This document shows positions 1 to 8,778 of a stretch of 64,000 nucleotides of DNA, piece after piece. A program made the position numbers and the translations under genes. Origin of the DNA: Paenibacillus sp. BJ-4 (lineage in GTDB: Bacteria; Bacillota; Bacilli; Paenibacillales; Paenibacillaceae). Location of the stretch: NCBI RefSeq assembly GCF_020404765.1, contig NZ_JAIVEM010000006.1, forward strand, positions 186,001 through 250,000. Direction: 5' to 3'. The notes beneath the pieces are model-generated. The model searched no databases. It had not been told where the DNA came from and saw only the letters and a list, made by a program, of their open reading frames with translations. Position 1 is the stretch's first letter. Each line of letters begins with the position of its first letter.

Positions 1-149
1 TTTCATTGAACAAACCTGTTAAGGAAGGACTGTCCATCCGGATAGGCGAGAAATTGAAGTTTATGGGAAGTCCCGGCATGGTAAGAGATCGTGTTGCCGT
101 ACAAATTGATGAAATTGTCAACGAAGGAGTTGAAGAAATTGACGAGTAA
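1..149 (+). CDS. fliM: Flagellar motor switch protein FliM, C-terminal end (partial)
   Basis: Only the last 48 codons are inside the window, in the frame that begins at base 3 and ends at TAA 147-149. The visible tail (ending GVEEIDE) contains a short beta-rich stretch typical of the SpoA/FliN-like C-terminal domain of FliM. FliM forms the C-ring with FliG and FliY and binds phosphorylated CheY to change rotation. The stop overlaps the start of fliY by 11 bases, so the two are probably translationally coupled. Identification rests on this tail plus position before fliY, as in Bacillus fla/che operons. Confidence 0.85.
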   Translation, partial: SLNKPVKEGLSIRIGEKLKFMGSPGMVRDRVAVQIDEIVNEGVEEIDE

Positions 150-1425
150 AGACTATTTGTCCCAGGAGGAAATTGATGCCTTGCTGAAACAGTCTGAAGC
201 GGGGACGGATTCTACTCCCGCCAACAAGACCGTTGACGATTTTCTGACTCCTCTGGAGCAGGATGCTCTTGGGGAAATCGGTAATATAACGTTCGGTAGC
301 GCAGCGACGGCTCTTTCCACACTGCTCGGTCAAAAGGTGGATATTACGACACCAAAGGTTTCAATTATTACCCGTTCTGAATTTGAAACGGCATTTCCAA
401 AGCCGCACGTAGCAGTACATGTGAATTACGTCGATGGATTTGAAGGTATTAACTCGCTCGTAATCAAGAAGCGCGATGCGCAGGTTATTGCGGACTTAAT
501 GCTTGGTGGTGAAGGAAACCCGGCAGATGAAGAATTAAACGAAATTCATATCAGTGCCGTGCAGGAAGCGATGAACCAGATGATGGGCTCGTCAGCAACC
601 TCGATGTCTACCATGTTTAACCGTTTTGTAAATATCTCTCCACCGGGGATTGATATTTTAGACCCGATGCATGGAGATGGAGTATCCAGCTTGCCAGATG
701 AAGAGACACTTATTACAGTATCCTTCCGTTTATTGATTGGGGAACTTATTGACTCTACACTGATGCAGCTGTTACCTGTAAACTTCGCCAAAAAGATGGT
801 AAGCATCCTGATGAATGGCGGAGAGGACGACGAGCAGCCGCCAGCCTCAGCACAGCAAGCAGCTGCAGCAGCGGCTGCAGAAGTGCCGCAACAAGCTCAG
901 GCTCCGCAGCAGCCGCCAGTAGCCGCTCAGACGCCGCAAAATACAGGTTACGGACAGCAGCCGCCGACATATCCTCAAGACCCGGGATATGGACAGCCAG
1001 GGACTCCAGGCTATGGATCACCGGGTTATGGAATGCCAGCTGGTGTACCACCGCAAGCTCCTTATGGGACACCTCATCACTATGGTGCAATACCGGGACG
1101 TAATGTAAATGTGCAGCCTGTACAATTTTCTAACTTGCAGTCTGGTGCATTTGCGCAAGTGGATGAAAACAATTTAAATTTATTGATGGACATTCCCCTT
1201 AGAGTCACCGTAGAATTAGGAAGGACCCAAAAGCAAATTAAAGATATTCTGGAGCTCTCACAAGGTTCAATTATTGAACTGGACAAACTTGCCGGGGAGC
1301 CGGTCGACATCCTAGTTAACAACAAACTGATTGCTAAGGGCGAGGTTGTCGTGATTGACGAGAACTTTGGCGTGCGTGTAACAGATATTGTAAGCCAATG
1401 GGACCGTATTCAAAAATTACAATAA
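139..1425 (+). CDS. fliY: Flagellar motor switch phosphatase FliY
   Basis: C-ring protein that combines a CheC-like CheY-P phosphatase with a FliN-like SpoA domain. I place the start at TTG 139 because an AAGGAG lies 9 bases upstream and the product then begins MTSKDYLSQEEIDALL, the usual N-terminus, including the LSQEEIDALL CheY-P-binding motif. ATG 91 is in frame but lies within fliM. Two phosphatase motifs are visible: LGEIGNITFGSAATAL near residue 45, and a second E..xxN set near residue 145 (SAVQEAMNQMMGSS). The C-terminal 80 residues (DIPLRVTVELGRTQKQIKDI) are the SpoA domain. Between them lies about 110 residues of Gln, Pro, Gly, Ala and Tyr-rich low complexity, making the protein longer (429 aa) than the roughly 380 aa I know for B. 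subtilis. Confidence 0.95.
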   Translation: MTSKDYLSQEEIDALLKQSEAGTDSTPANKTVDDFLTPLEQDALGEIGNITFGSAATALSTLLGQKVDITTPKVSIITRSEFETAFPKPHVAVHVNYVDGFEGINSLVIKKRDAQVIADLMLGGEGNPADEELNEIHISAVQEAMNQMMGSSATSMSTMFNRFVNISPPGIDILDPMHGDGVSSLPDEETLITVSFRLLIGELIDSTLMQLLPVNFAKKMVSILMNGGEDDEQPPASAQQAAAAAAAEVPQQAQAPQQPPVAAQTPQNTGYGQQPPTYPQDPGYGQPGTPGYGSPGYGMPAGVPPQAPYGTPHHYGAIPGRNVNVQPVQFSNLQSGAFAQVDENNLNLLMDIPLRVTVELGRTQKQIKDILELSQGSIIELDKLAGEPVDILVNNKLIAKGEVVVIDENFGVRVTDIVSQWDRIQKLQ

Positions 1426-1454
1426 TAGCATAATTTAGGGAGGATTTATTTCAG

Positions 1455-1820
1455 ATGGCAAACCGTATTTTGATCGTGGACGATGCTGCATTTATGAGAA
1501 TGATGATTCGGGACATCCTGTCCAAAAATGGATTTGAAGTAGTAGGAGAGGCCCAGGACGGATCACAGGCGATTGAGAAATTTAAGGAGCTTCGTCCGGA
1601 CCTGATTACGATGGATATTACGATGCCCGAAATGGACGGCATTGCCGCTCTGAAGGAAATCAAACAAATTGATGCCAACGCAAAGGTTATTATGTGTTCT
1701 GCGATGGGACAACAGGCGATGGTTATTGATGCTATTCAAGCTGGCGCAAAAGATTTTATCGTTAAGCCTTTCCAATCGGATCGGGTTATCGAAGCCATTA
1801 ACAAAACACTGGGTGTCTAA
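1455..1820 (+). CDS. cheY: Chemotaxis response regulator CheY
   Basis: Single receiver domain of 121 aa. It accepts phosphate from CheA and, when phosphorylated, binds FliM/FliY at the motor. The acidic pocket is D9-D10, the phospho-acceptor is D54 (in TMDITMPEMDG), the switch Ser/Thr position is S82 and the conserved lysine is K104 (FIVKPF). A GGGAGG ribosome site sits about 10 bases before the ATG. It lies between fliY, which dephosphorylates it, and fliO, as in Bacillus. Confidence 0.96.
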   Translation: MANRILIVDDAAFMRMMIRDILSKNGFEVVGEAQDGSQAIEKFKELRPDLITMDITMPEMDGIAALKEIKQIDANAKVIMCSAMGQQAMVIDAIQAGAKDFIVKPFQSDRVIEAINKTLGV

Positions 1821-1832
1821 GGCGCACCCGGT

Positions 1833-2366
1833 ATGGATACAAAACAGGGTGCCTCTGACGCATTGAGTACATCCAGCAATATAGGCAACATCGCCTGGGT
1901 CCTTTTCGTGCTAATCTTGATCATCGTACTGATCGTGTACTTGATACGGTTTTTGAGTAAAAGAAATCAGAGCTGGTTCAGCAACCGCTCCGTTCGCATA
2001 CTGGGAGGCGTGGGGCTGGGCCCCAATAAATCCCTTCAGCTTGTTGAAGTTGGTAGCAGTGTGTACCTCATTGGTGTGGGAGAAGATATCCGGCTTGTTG
2101 ACAAAGTATCCGATCCTGAAGAAGTGGAGCAAATTTTGGCCGCACTGGAGCAGGAAGCTTCTCTGCAGCGCGGCCCAATTGCCCCGCTGTTCGCTAAAAT
2201 TGCGGATAAGCTTCGCCGGAACAACGCGGCACAGCAGCAGTCTGAAGAAGAAACATCGTTTCACGAGATGTTTGAATCCAAGCTTCGGCAGATGCCGAAT
2301 CGCAAGGAAAAACTTGAAAAGCTGCGCAATGAGGAGAATACTACAGATCGGTCGGGAGATTCATGA
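1833..2366 (+). CDS. fliO: Flagellar biosynthesis protein FliO (FliZ)
   Basis: Small membrane protein that helps assemble the FliP ring of the flagellar type III export gate. It has one hydrophobic segment (about residues 19-40, IAWVLFVLILIIVLIVYLIR), then a FliO core with the typical GGVGLGPNKSLQLVEVG and VYLIGVGEDIRLV strands, and a charged C-terminal tail. The start ATG 1833 lies 12 bases after the cheY stop and has only a weak ribosome site, which suggests coupling to cheY. It overlaps fliP by 4 bases (ATGA). Family membership is clear from the core and the position directly before fliP. Confidence 0.9.
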   Translation: MDTKQGASDALSTSSNIGNIAWVLFVLILIIVLIVYLIRFLSKRNQSWFSNRSVRILGGVGLGPNKSLQLVEVGSSVYLIGVGEDIRLVDKVSDPEEVEQILAALEQEASLQRGPIAPLFAKIADKLRRNNAAQQQSEEETSFHEMFESKLRQMPNRKEKLEKLRNEENTTDRSGDS

Positions 2367-3118
2367 GAAAAAAGATTATACTAGCATGTTTGCTGCTTGT
2401 CTTGTTTAGCTTCATTTCGGTGACGGCGGCCTCTGCAGAACCGATTCCGAACATTGATATTCAAGTCGGCAATTCGGACAAAGGACAGCCCGGTGCCACC
2501 TCGCTGTCTATTATTTTACTTATAACGGTCATTAGTGTAGCGCCAGCATTACTTGTGCTTATGACAAGTTTTACACGAATTGTGATTGTGCTTGGCTTTG
2601 TGCGAACCTCGCTGGGAACACAGCAGATGCCACCCAATCAGGTGCTTGTCGGACTGGCTTTGTTTCTCACTTTATTCATTATGGCACCAACGTTTTCGGC
2701 GATGAACGAAACTGCGCTTCAGCCTTATCTCAAGGGGGATATAACACAGTCTCAGGCTCTGGACAAGGCATCGGTACCGATCAAGACTTTTATGTTCTCT
2801 CATACACGTGAGAAGGATTTACTGCTTTTTATGAAATACACCAAGATGGAAAAGCCAAAAAATTATCAGGAAATTCCATTAACGGTGATGGTTCCGGCTT
2901 ATGCAATCAGCGAGTTGAAAACGGCATTTCAGATGGGGTTTATGATTTTCATACCATTTTTAGTGATAGACATTGTAGTGTCGAGTACACTCATGGCTAT
3001 GGGGATGATGATGCTACCACCGGTAATGATTTCACTTCCTTTTAAAATACTGCTGTTTGTGCTTGTAGATGGTTGGTATTTGGTCGTCAAATCATTGCTT
3101 CTAAGTTTTAACACATGA
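2363..3118 (+). CDS. fliP: Flagellar export gate protein FliP
   Basis: Core pore subunit of the flagellar type III secretion gate. The 251 aa product starts with a cleavable-type signal sequence (MRKKIILACLLLVLFSFISV, then AASAEP) and has four further hydrophobic segments. Family signatures visible are LLVLMTSFTRIVIVLGFVR and the C-terminal DIVVSSTLMAMGMMMLPP. It overlaps fliO by 4 bases and is followed, after 37 bases containing AAGGAGGA, by fliQ. Confidence 0.97.
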   Translation: MRKKIILACLLLVLFSFISVTAASAEPIPNIDIQVGNSDKGQPGATSLSIILLITVISVAPALLVLMTSFTRIVIVLGFVRTSLGTQQMPPNQVLVGLALFLTLFIMAPTFSAMNETALQPYLKGDITQSQALDKASVPIKTFMFSHTREKDLLLFMKYTKMEKPKNYQEIPLTVMVPAYAISELKTAFQMGFMIFIPFLVIDIVVSSTLMAMGMMMLPPVMISLPFKILLFVLVDGWYLVVKSLLLSFNT

Positions 3119-3155
3119 ATATTTCCTGCAAGGACAGCAATCAAGGAGGACGGCA

Positions 3156-3425
3156 ATGACTTCGGAGTTTATTATTTCCCTGGCTGGACAAGCGGTGTAC
3201 ATTGTACTCAAGGTGAGCGCTCCGATGCTGATTTTGGGGCTAGTCGTGGGTTTGATTATCAGCATTTTTCAGGCGACAACCCAAATTCAGGAGCAGACAC
3301 TGGCCTTTGTTCCGAAGATTGTCGCCGTATTGCTGGCGTTGCTTTTGTTCGGACCCTGGATATTGACCACTTTAGTGGACTTTACGTATAACATTCTGGA
3401 CAATTTGTACAAATATATAGGTTAG
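3156..3425 (+). CDS. fliQ: Flagellar export gate protein FliQ
   Basis: An 89 aa protein with two transmembrane helices, the normal size for FliQ. It packs on the outside of the FliP/FliR ring in the export gate. The stretch IISIFQATTQIQEQTLAFVPK between the helices is highly characteristic of the family. A strong AAGGAGGA lies 6-7 bases before the ATG. fliR starts 10 bases downstream. Confidence 0.97.
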   Translation: MTSEFIISLAGQAVYIVLKVSAPMLILGLVVGLIISIFQATTQIQEQTLAFVPKIVAVLLALLLFGPWILTTLVDFTYNILDNLYKYIG

Positions 3426-3435
3426 GCTGAAAGCT

Positions 3436-4221
3436 ATGAATATAGTGTTACAGAGTTTTCCTGTTTTTTTGCTGATTTTTTGTCGGATTGCCTCGTTTTT
3501 TGTAGTAGCGCCTATCTTTTCAACCCGAGGAGTACCTAATATCTTTAAAGTTGGAATTTCAGGATTTCTGGCTTTGATTGTGTATCTTACCTACGGTACA
3601 CATCAACAGGTACCGACCGATGTAGCGTATGTGCTGTTAGTAGGTCGTGAAGTGCTAATTGGGTTGTTGTTGGGGTTTACTGCATATTTGTTCATAACAG
3701 CGATCCAGACCGCAGGTTCATTTATTGATCTACAGGTGGGTTTCGGGATGGCCAGCGTGTTTGATCCCATGACAGGGGCATCAACGCCTTTAACGGGGAA
3801 TTTCAAGTTTGCCATCGCTGTATTGTTCTTTTTAAGTATAAATGGGCACCATCACCTGCTAAATGCAATCTTATATAGCTATGATTGGGTACCGCTGACA
3901 AATGATTTTTTTGTGAAACTGTATGGTGGCAGTGTAACTGAATTCCTGATACGTTCTTTTGCGGAATCATTTATGCTGGCCTTTCAAATTGCTGCTCCCA
4001 TTGTAGTAGCTACCTTTCTGACGGATGTGGGACTCGGCTTTTTAGCAAAAACAGCCCCTCAGTTTAATATTTTCGTCATTGGTGTACCGCTTAAAATTAT
4101 TGTGGGACTGTTCATGTTACTGCTTCTCATGCCAAGTTTTGCTTTTATTTTCGAAAAATTATTTTCTGTGATGTTCGAATCCATGCGCAACTTGTTGGAT
4201 ATTATGGGCAACCGTCCTTAA
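3436..4221 (+). CDS. fliR: Flagellar export gate protein FliR
   Basis: Polytopic membrane protein (261 aa, about six hydrophobic segments) that completes the FliP5-FliQ4-FliR1 export gate. Recognisable stretches are FFVVAPIFSTRGVPNIFKVG near the N-terminus, the central IDLQVGFGMASVFDPMTG, and LAKTAPQFNIFVIGVPLKI near residue 215. The ribosome site is poor (CTGAAAGCT), so translation may depend on fliQ, which ends 10 bases upstream. Its stop shares one base with an in-frame ATG of the flhB reading frame. Confidence 0.96.
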   Translation: MNIVLQSFPVFLLIFCRIASFFVVAPIFSTRGVPNIFKVGISGFLALIVYLTYGTHQQVPTDVAYVLLVGREVLIGLLLGFTAYLFITAIQTAGSFIDLQVGFGMASVFDPMTGASTPLTGNFKFAIAVLFFLSINGHHHLLNAILYSYDWVPLTNDFFVKLYGGSVTEFLIRSFAESFMLAFQIAAPIVVATFLTDVGLGFLAKTAPQFNIFVIGVPLKIIVGLFMLLLLMPSFAFIFEKLFSVMFESMRNLLDIMGNRP

Positions 4222-4244
4222 TGTCTGGTTTGGAGGAACGTAGT

Positions 4245-5333
4245 TTGTCATTTAAATATGCTATGAACCTGCAGTTGTTCTCAGGGGAAAAAACGGAAAA
4301 AGCTACACCCAAAAAGAAGCAAGATGCAAGACAAAAAGGCCAGGTTGCCAAAAGCATGGAGTTGCCCGCCTCTGGTGTCCTGCTGATTACGTTTTTTTGC
4401 CTTATGATTTTCGGCGGGTATTTTAAGGATCATGCGGTCCGCTTGTTTCGGGATATATTTATGAATCGCCTCACTATGGAGGTAACACCAAACACGACGC
4501 TTCTGATGATGGGTGAGTATGGCGTGCAAATCATAATTATGCTGACTCCTATTTTTATTGGGGCTATTGTCATCGGGATAGCGGCGAATTACATGCAGAT
4601 CGGTTTTTTATTAACCGGAGAGGGCATCACGCCCAAGTTTAGTAAGATTGATCCGATTAAAGGATTCAAAAACATTTTTTCCATGAGGTCATTGGTCGAA
4701 TTCCTGAAGTCTGTTTTAAAGATGACCGTGATTGGTTATCTCGTGTATAGCGTACTCTGGAAAACAAAGGCCGACCTTCCCAAACTGGCTGAAATGTCCG
4801 GCGATCAAATGTTAAGCTTTACGGCTTCATTAACGATGGAACTGGGGCTTAAAATTGGTGTGGTGCTGTTCATTTTAGCGGTATTGGATTATATGTATCA
4901 ACGCTATGAACATGAGAAAAACCTGAGGATGTCCAAACAGGACATCAAAGATGAGTACAAGAAAATGGAGGGTGACCCGCTGATCAAAGGGAAAATCCGC
5001 GAACGGCAGCGCCGCATGGCCATGCAGCGTATGATGCAGGAAGTTCCCAATGCAGATGTCATCATCACCAACCCTACGCACTTTGCTGTGGCTTTGAAAT
5101 ATGACGGTTCGGAGATGGAAGCCCCTCAGATTATTGCGAAAGGGCAAGATTACGTAGCACTCCGAATTAAGGAAATTGCCAAGCAAAACGGCGTTATAAC
5201 GATGGAAAATAAGCCGCTGGCGCGGGCGCTGTTTCAAAGGGCTGAAATCGGGGACGCGATACCAGCTGACCTGTTTCAGGCCGTTGCCGAAGTGCTGGCG
5301 TATGTATATAAATTAAAAGGAAAAGTGAAATAA
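4245..5333 (+). CDS. flhB: Flagellar export substrate-specificity protein FlhB
   Basis: Membrane component of the export apparatus that switches substrate class after autocleavage. The start is probably TTG 4245: a GGAGG lies 8 bases upstream and the product then begins MSFKYAMNLQLFSGEKTEKAT, close to the known Bacillus N-terminus. ATG 4221 is in frame but has no ribosome site, and ATG 4263 is a third option. Four hydrophobic segments follow the basic N-terminus. The autocleavage motif N-P-T-H is encoded at 5070-5081 (residues 276-279 from the TTG), inside DVIITNPTHFAVALKY. The linker and cytosolic domain have normal length for the family. Confidence 0.95.
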   Translation: MSFKYAMNLQLFSGEKTEKATPKKKQDARQKGQVAKSMELPASGVLLITFFCLMIFGGYFKDHAVRLFRDIFMNRLTMEVTPNTTLLMMGEYGVQIIIMLTPIFIGAIVIGIAANYMQIGFLLTGEGITPKFSKIDPIKGFKNIFSMRSLVEFLKSVLKMTVIGYLVYSVLWKTKADLPKLAEMSGDQMLSFTASLTMELGLKIGVVLFILAVLDYMYQRYEHEKNLRMSKQDIKDEYKKMEGDPLIKGKIRERQRRMAMQRMMQEVPNADVIITNPTHFAVALKYDGSEMEAPQIIAKGQDYVALRIKEIAKQNGVITMENKPLARALFQRAEIGDAIPADLFQAVAEVLAYVYKLKGKVK

Positions 5334-5356
5334 AGGGATCGGAGGCCTAGAGACCC

Positions 5357-7390
5357 GTGAAAATAAAAGAAATAACTGTCCTTGCAGGCGTCATCGGCAT
5401 CGTTCTTATGATGATTCTCCCGATCCCTTCATGGCTGCTAGATATTTTACTCGTCATCAATATATCAATTGCTTTGATGATTCTACTTGTTTCTATGAAC
5501 ACGAAGGAAGCTTTGCAATTCTCTATTTTTCCTTCATTGCTGCTTATCACCACGTTGTTTCGTTTGGCGCTTAACATTTCCACGACCAAACTCATTTTAG
5601 GTGAGGGACATGCAGGGGAAGTCGTGGCTACGTTCGGTAGCTGGATTGCAGGGGGACAAATTGCAGTCGGTTTTGTAGTCTTCCTGATTCTCGTGGTTGT
5701 GCAGTTTATCGTTATCACCAAGGGCTCTGAGCGGGTTGCTGAGGTAGGCGCACGGTTTACATTGGATGCGATGCCGGGTAAACAAATGAGTATTGATGCT
5801 GATCTGAATGCAGGTCTGATCAACGAGCAGCAAGCCCGTGAACGACGCAGTAAAATCGAACGTGAAGCGGATTTTTACGGAGCGATGGATGGTGCGAGTA
5901 AATTCGTTAAAGGTGACGCTATCGCCAGTATTATCATTTTGATCATTAACCTGGTGGGCGGTTTTATAATTGGTATAGCCGTTCAGGGGAAGGGATTTCA
6001 AGAGGCACTGTCGACTTATTCTGTTCTTACCATCGGTGACGGACTGGTTAGCCAGATTCCTGCACTGCTCATATCCACAGCGTCAGGTTTGATTGTTACG
6101 CGAGCTACGTCGGATGGAAACTTGGCAGAGGATTTAACCGGGCAGCTCTTTTCATATCCCAAGCTGATCTACATTGTAGCTGCTACGATTGCATTATTGG
6201 GCTTCTTTACGCCAATTCATATTATTACAACCCTTCCACTGGCCGTTCTGCTATTTTTCGCGGCCCGCAGGATGCAGGGCAATATGGAACGCAAGCAAAT
6301 AGCGGATGAACAACTGGAAGAGGAGCAACAAATTGAAGAGGTACGTAGTCCGGAAAGTGTCATTAATTTGCTTCAAGTTGATCCGATTGAATTTGAGTTC
6401 GGGTACGGGCTGATTCCGCTGGCTGATACACAGCAGGGCGGGGATTTACTGGATCGGATTATCATGATCCGCCGTCAATGCGCCTTGGAGCTGGGTTTGG
6501 TTGTACCGGTCATTCGTATACGGGATAATATTCAGCTTAAGCCGAACGAATATGTAATTAAAATTAAAGGCAATACGGTAGGCGGCGGAGAACTGCTGTT
6601 GAACCATTATCTCGCTATGAGCCCGGGATATGACGACGATTCCATTACTGGTATTGAAACCACGGAACCGGCCTTCGGATTGCCTGCGCTCTGGATAGAT
6701 GAAAACACCAAGGATGTTGCGGAACTATCAGGCTATACCGTTGTTGATCCACCTTCAGTCGTAGCTACTCACCTAACGGAAACGATCAAGAAACATGCTC
6801 ATGAGTTGCTTGGCAGACAGGAAACACGGTCGTTGGTCGACAATCTTAAGGAAAATTATCCAGTGCTGGTGGACGATCTTATTCCTTCCGTGCTGGCAAT
6901 TGGAGATGTACAAAAAGTATTGGCCAAGTTGTTAAAGGAAAAAATTTCCATACGCGATATGGTGACTATTTTCGAAACGCTGGCTGATTACGGTACTTAT
7001 ACAAAAGATCCCGATGTGCTGACTGAATATGTACGTCAGGCGTTGTCCCGTCAGATTACACAGCAGTTTGCTCAGCAAGGGGAGACGCTGCGTGTCATTA
7101 CCGTAGGACCGGGACTAGAGAAGAAAATTGCCGAAAGTGTGCAACAGTCGGAGCAAGGAAGCTATTTAGCTCTTGATCCGGTGTCAACGCAAACCGTGTA
7201 CCAGAAGATGATGGAGCAAATCAATCGTCTCATTCAATCCGGACAGCAGCCGATCGTATTAACGTCACCGACAATCCGTATGTATTTGCGGCAAGTGATG
7301 GAACGGACAATGCAGGATGTCCCGGTGCTGTCGTATAGTGAACTGGAGCCGAACGTTGAAATTCAAAGTGTCGGGGTGGTGAACTTATGA
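5357..7390 (+). CDS. flhA: Flagellar export protein FlhA
   Basis: Largest export-gate component (677 aa); its cytosolic nonamer ring docks chaperone-substrate complexes. The N-terminal 320 residues hold about eight membrane segments with the conserved cytoplasmic loop RFTLDAMPGKQMSIDADLNA and RSKIEREADFYGAMDGASKF. The rest is the soluble domain beginning near the acidic linker QLEEEQQIEEV. Translation starts at GTG 5357, with a GGAGG about 13 bases upstream, which is a long spacing. It overlaps flhF by 4 bases. No unusual residues seen. Confidence 0.97.
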   Translation: MKIKEITVLAGVIGIVLMMILPIPSWLLDILLVINISIALMILLVSMNTKEALQFSIFPSLLLITTLFRLALNISTTKLILGEGHAGEVVATFGSWIAGGQIAVGFVVFLILVVVQFIVITKGSERVAEVGARFTLDAMPGKQMSIDADLNAGLINEQQARERRSKIEREADFYGAMDGASKFVKGDAIASIIILIINLVGGFIIGIAVQGKGFQEALSTYSVLTIGDGLVSQIPALLISTASGLIVTRATSDGNLAEDLTGQLFSYPKLIYIVAATIALLGFFTPIHIITTLPLAVLLFFAARRMQGNMERKQIADEQLEEEQQIEEVRSPESVINLLQVDPIEFEFGYGLIPLADTQQGGDLLDRIIMIRRQCALELGLVVPVIRIRDNIQLKPNEYVIKIKGNTVGGGELLLNHYLAMSPGYDDDSITGIETTEPAFGLPALWIDENTKDVAELSGYTVVDPPSVVATHLTETIKKHAHELLGRQETRSLVDNLKENYPVLVDDLIPSVLAIGDVQKVLAKLLKEKISIRDMVTIFETLADYGTYTKDPDVLTEYVRQALSRQITQQFAQQGETLRVITVGPGLEKKIAESVQQSEQGSYLALDPVSTQTVYQKMMEQINRLIQSGQQPIVLTSPTIRMYLRQVMERTMQDVPVLSYSELEPNVEIQSVGVVNL

Positions 7391-8778
7391 GAGTGAAACG
7401 ATATGTAGTGGATACCATGCCGGAAGCCATGCTGCAAATCAGGGGTGACTTAGGAACGGATGCCGTCATTTTAAGCACGAAGGAAGTCAAGGTCGGCGGC
7501 TTTATGGGAATGTTCAGCAAAAAGAAAATCGAAGTGGTCGCTGCGGTAGAGGAGAAGCAGCCTCAAAAGCCTCAGCGGATGGGAACACCACGACAACAGC
7601 CTTTTTCTATAATGAAGGAACCTGAGCAGCCGGAGGTGCCATCCGCGCCTGTGGTTCCCAGACAAGCCGCTCCAGAAGCTTACCGACGGGTTACGCAGAT
7701 GACGGGCAGTCCTAGAGAGGAAATGGGTGATTTAACAGCTGGCTCAGAACAAACTGCATCAGCCACAGACCATTCATCAACCGAGTCTGATTATAATCGG
7801 GAAACAACTGCTCAACTCCATGAGCTATTAAAGCAACCAATCGAAACAAGGGTTCCAGACAAGAGCGGAGCTGCGGAAAATCAGGCTTTGCTCAATGAAT
7901 TACGGGAAATGAAAGCTATGATGACTCGCTTTTCCCGCAACTCTTCGCTGGAAAGTACTTGGCCGGAGCCATTGCAAGAAATTTGTGAGCGATTGTTGGA
8001 ACAGGAAGTGGAACGTGATCTGCTGGAGTATTGGCTCGAACGAGTTTATGAGCGTCGTAGTGAATACCCTTTAGCTCCGGAGTCCTTTGATTGGGAACAA
8101 GCCCTTCGTGAAGAAGTGACCGAATTTATTCGGACCAGACTGGACAAAGGCATCTCAAAAGATACCAAAATTGTGTATGTGGCAGGCCCTACGGGGGTGG
8201 GAAAAACGACGACCATTGCCAAGCTGGCGGCGGAGCAGTTGTTTAAGCATCATCGCAAGGTTGGATTTATTACCTCTGACACATATCGTATTTCAGCCGT
8301 CGAGCAGCTGCGTACATATGCTACGATTTTGAATGTACCGCTTGAGGTTGTGCAATCTCCCGGGGATGTTCACAGAGCCATTCAGCGTCTGGAGCATTGT
8401 GACCTGATCCTTATGGATACTGCAGGACGAAACTATCGTAATGAATTGCTTGTTTCAGAACTGCAAAGTCTGCTTTCACCTATTAAGGAAAGTGAGACGT
8501 ATCTGGTGCTCAGTCTGACGTCCAAAAGCAAGGACATGCTCAATATTACCGGTCATTTCAGTAAATTCGGTCTTGGTAAAGTAGTATTTACGAAGATGGA
8601 TGAGACAGGTAGCTGTGGTGGAGTGTTTAATCTATTGCATCATTTTCCGATGCAACTGGCCTATATCACTAACGGACAAAATGTTCCTGACGATCTTCTT
8701 CATCCAGATGCAGAAATGGTGACAAGTATGCTACTCGGAACTAAAGCATCATCAGGAGATAACGGAGATTCTATATGA
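7387..8778 (+). CDS. flhF: Flagellar SRP-like GTPase FlhF
   Basis: Third member of the SRP GTPase group (with Ffh and FtsY); sets where flagella are built. The N-terminal region binds at the membrane (MRVKRYVVDTMPEAMLQI), followed by a poorly conserved Gln/Pro-rich linker of about 120 residues, then an N domain and a G domain. Visible GTPase motifs are GPTGVGKTTTIAKLA (residues 267 onward), DTYRISAVEQLRTYA, LMDTAGR and FTKMDET. It overlaps flhA and flhG by 4 bases each, consistent with its pairing to FlhG, which activates its GTPase. Confidence 0.96.
   Translation: MRVKRYVVDTMPEAMLQIRGDLGTDAVILSTKEVKVGGFMGMFSKKKIEVVAAVEEKQPQKPQRMGTPRQQPFSIMKEPEQPEVPSAPVVPRQAAPEAYRRVTQMTGSPREEMGDLTAGSEQTASATDHSSTESDYNRETTAQLHELLKQPIETRVPDKSGAAENQALLNELREMKAMMTRFSRNSSLESTWPEPLQEICERLLEQEVERDLLEYWLERVYERRSEYPLAPESFDWEQALREEVTEFIRTRLDKGISKDTKIVYVAGPTGVGKTTTIAKLAAEQLFKHHRKVGFITSDTYRISAVEQLRTYATILNVPLEVVQSPGDVHRAIQRLEHCDLILMDTAGRNYRNELLVSELQSLLSPIKESETYLVLSLTSKSKDMLNITGHFSKFGLGKVVFTKMDETGSCGGVFNLLHHFPMQLAYITNGQNVPDDLLHPDAEMVTSMLLGTKASSGDNGDSI

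Noticed and set aside
3732..3775. Possible internal start or break in fliR
   Set aside because: The reading frame is continuous with family motifs on both sides; no frameshift evidence.
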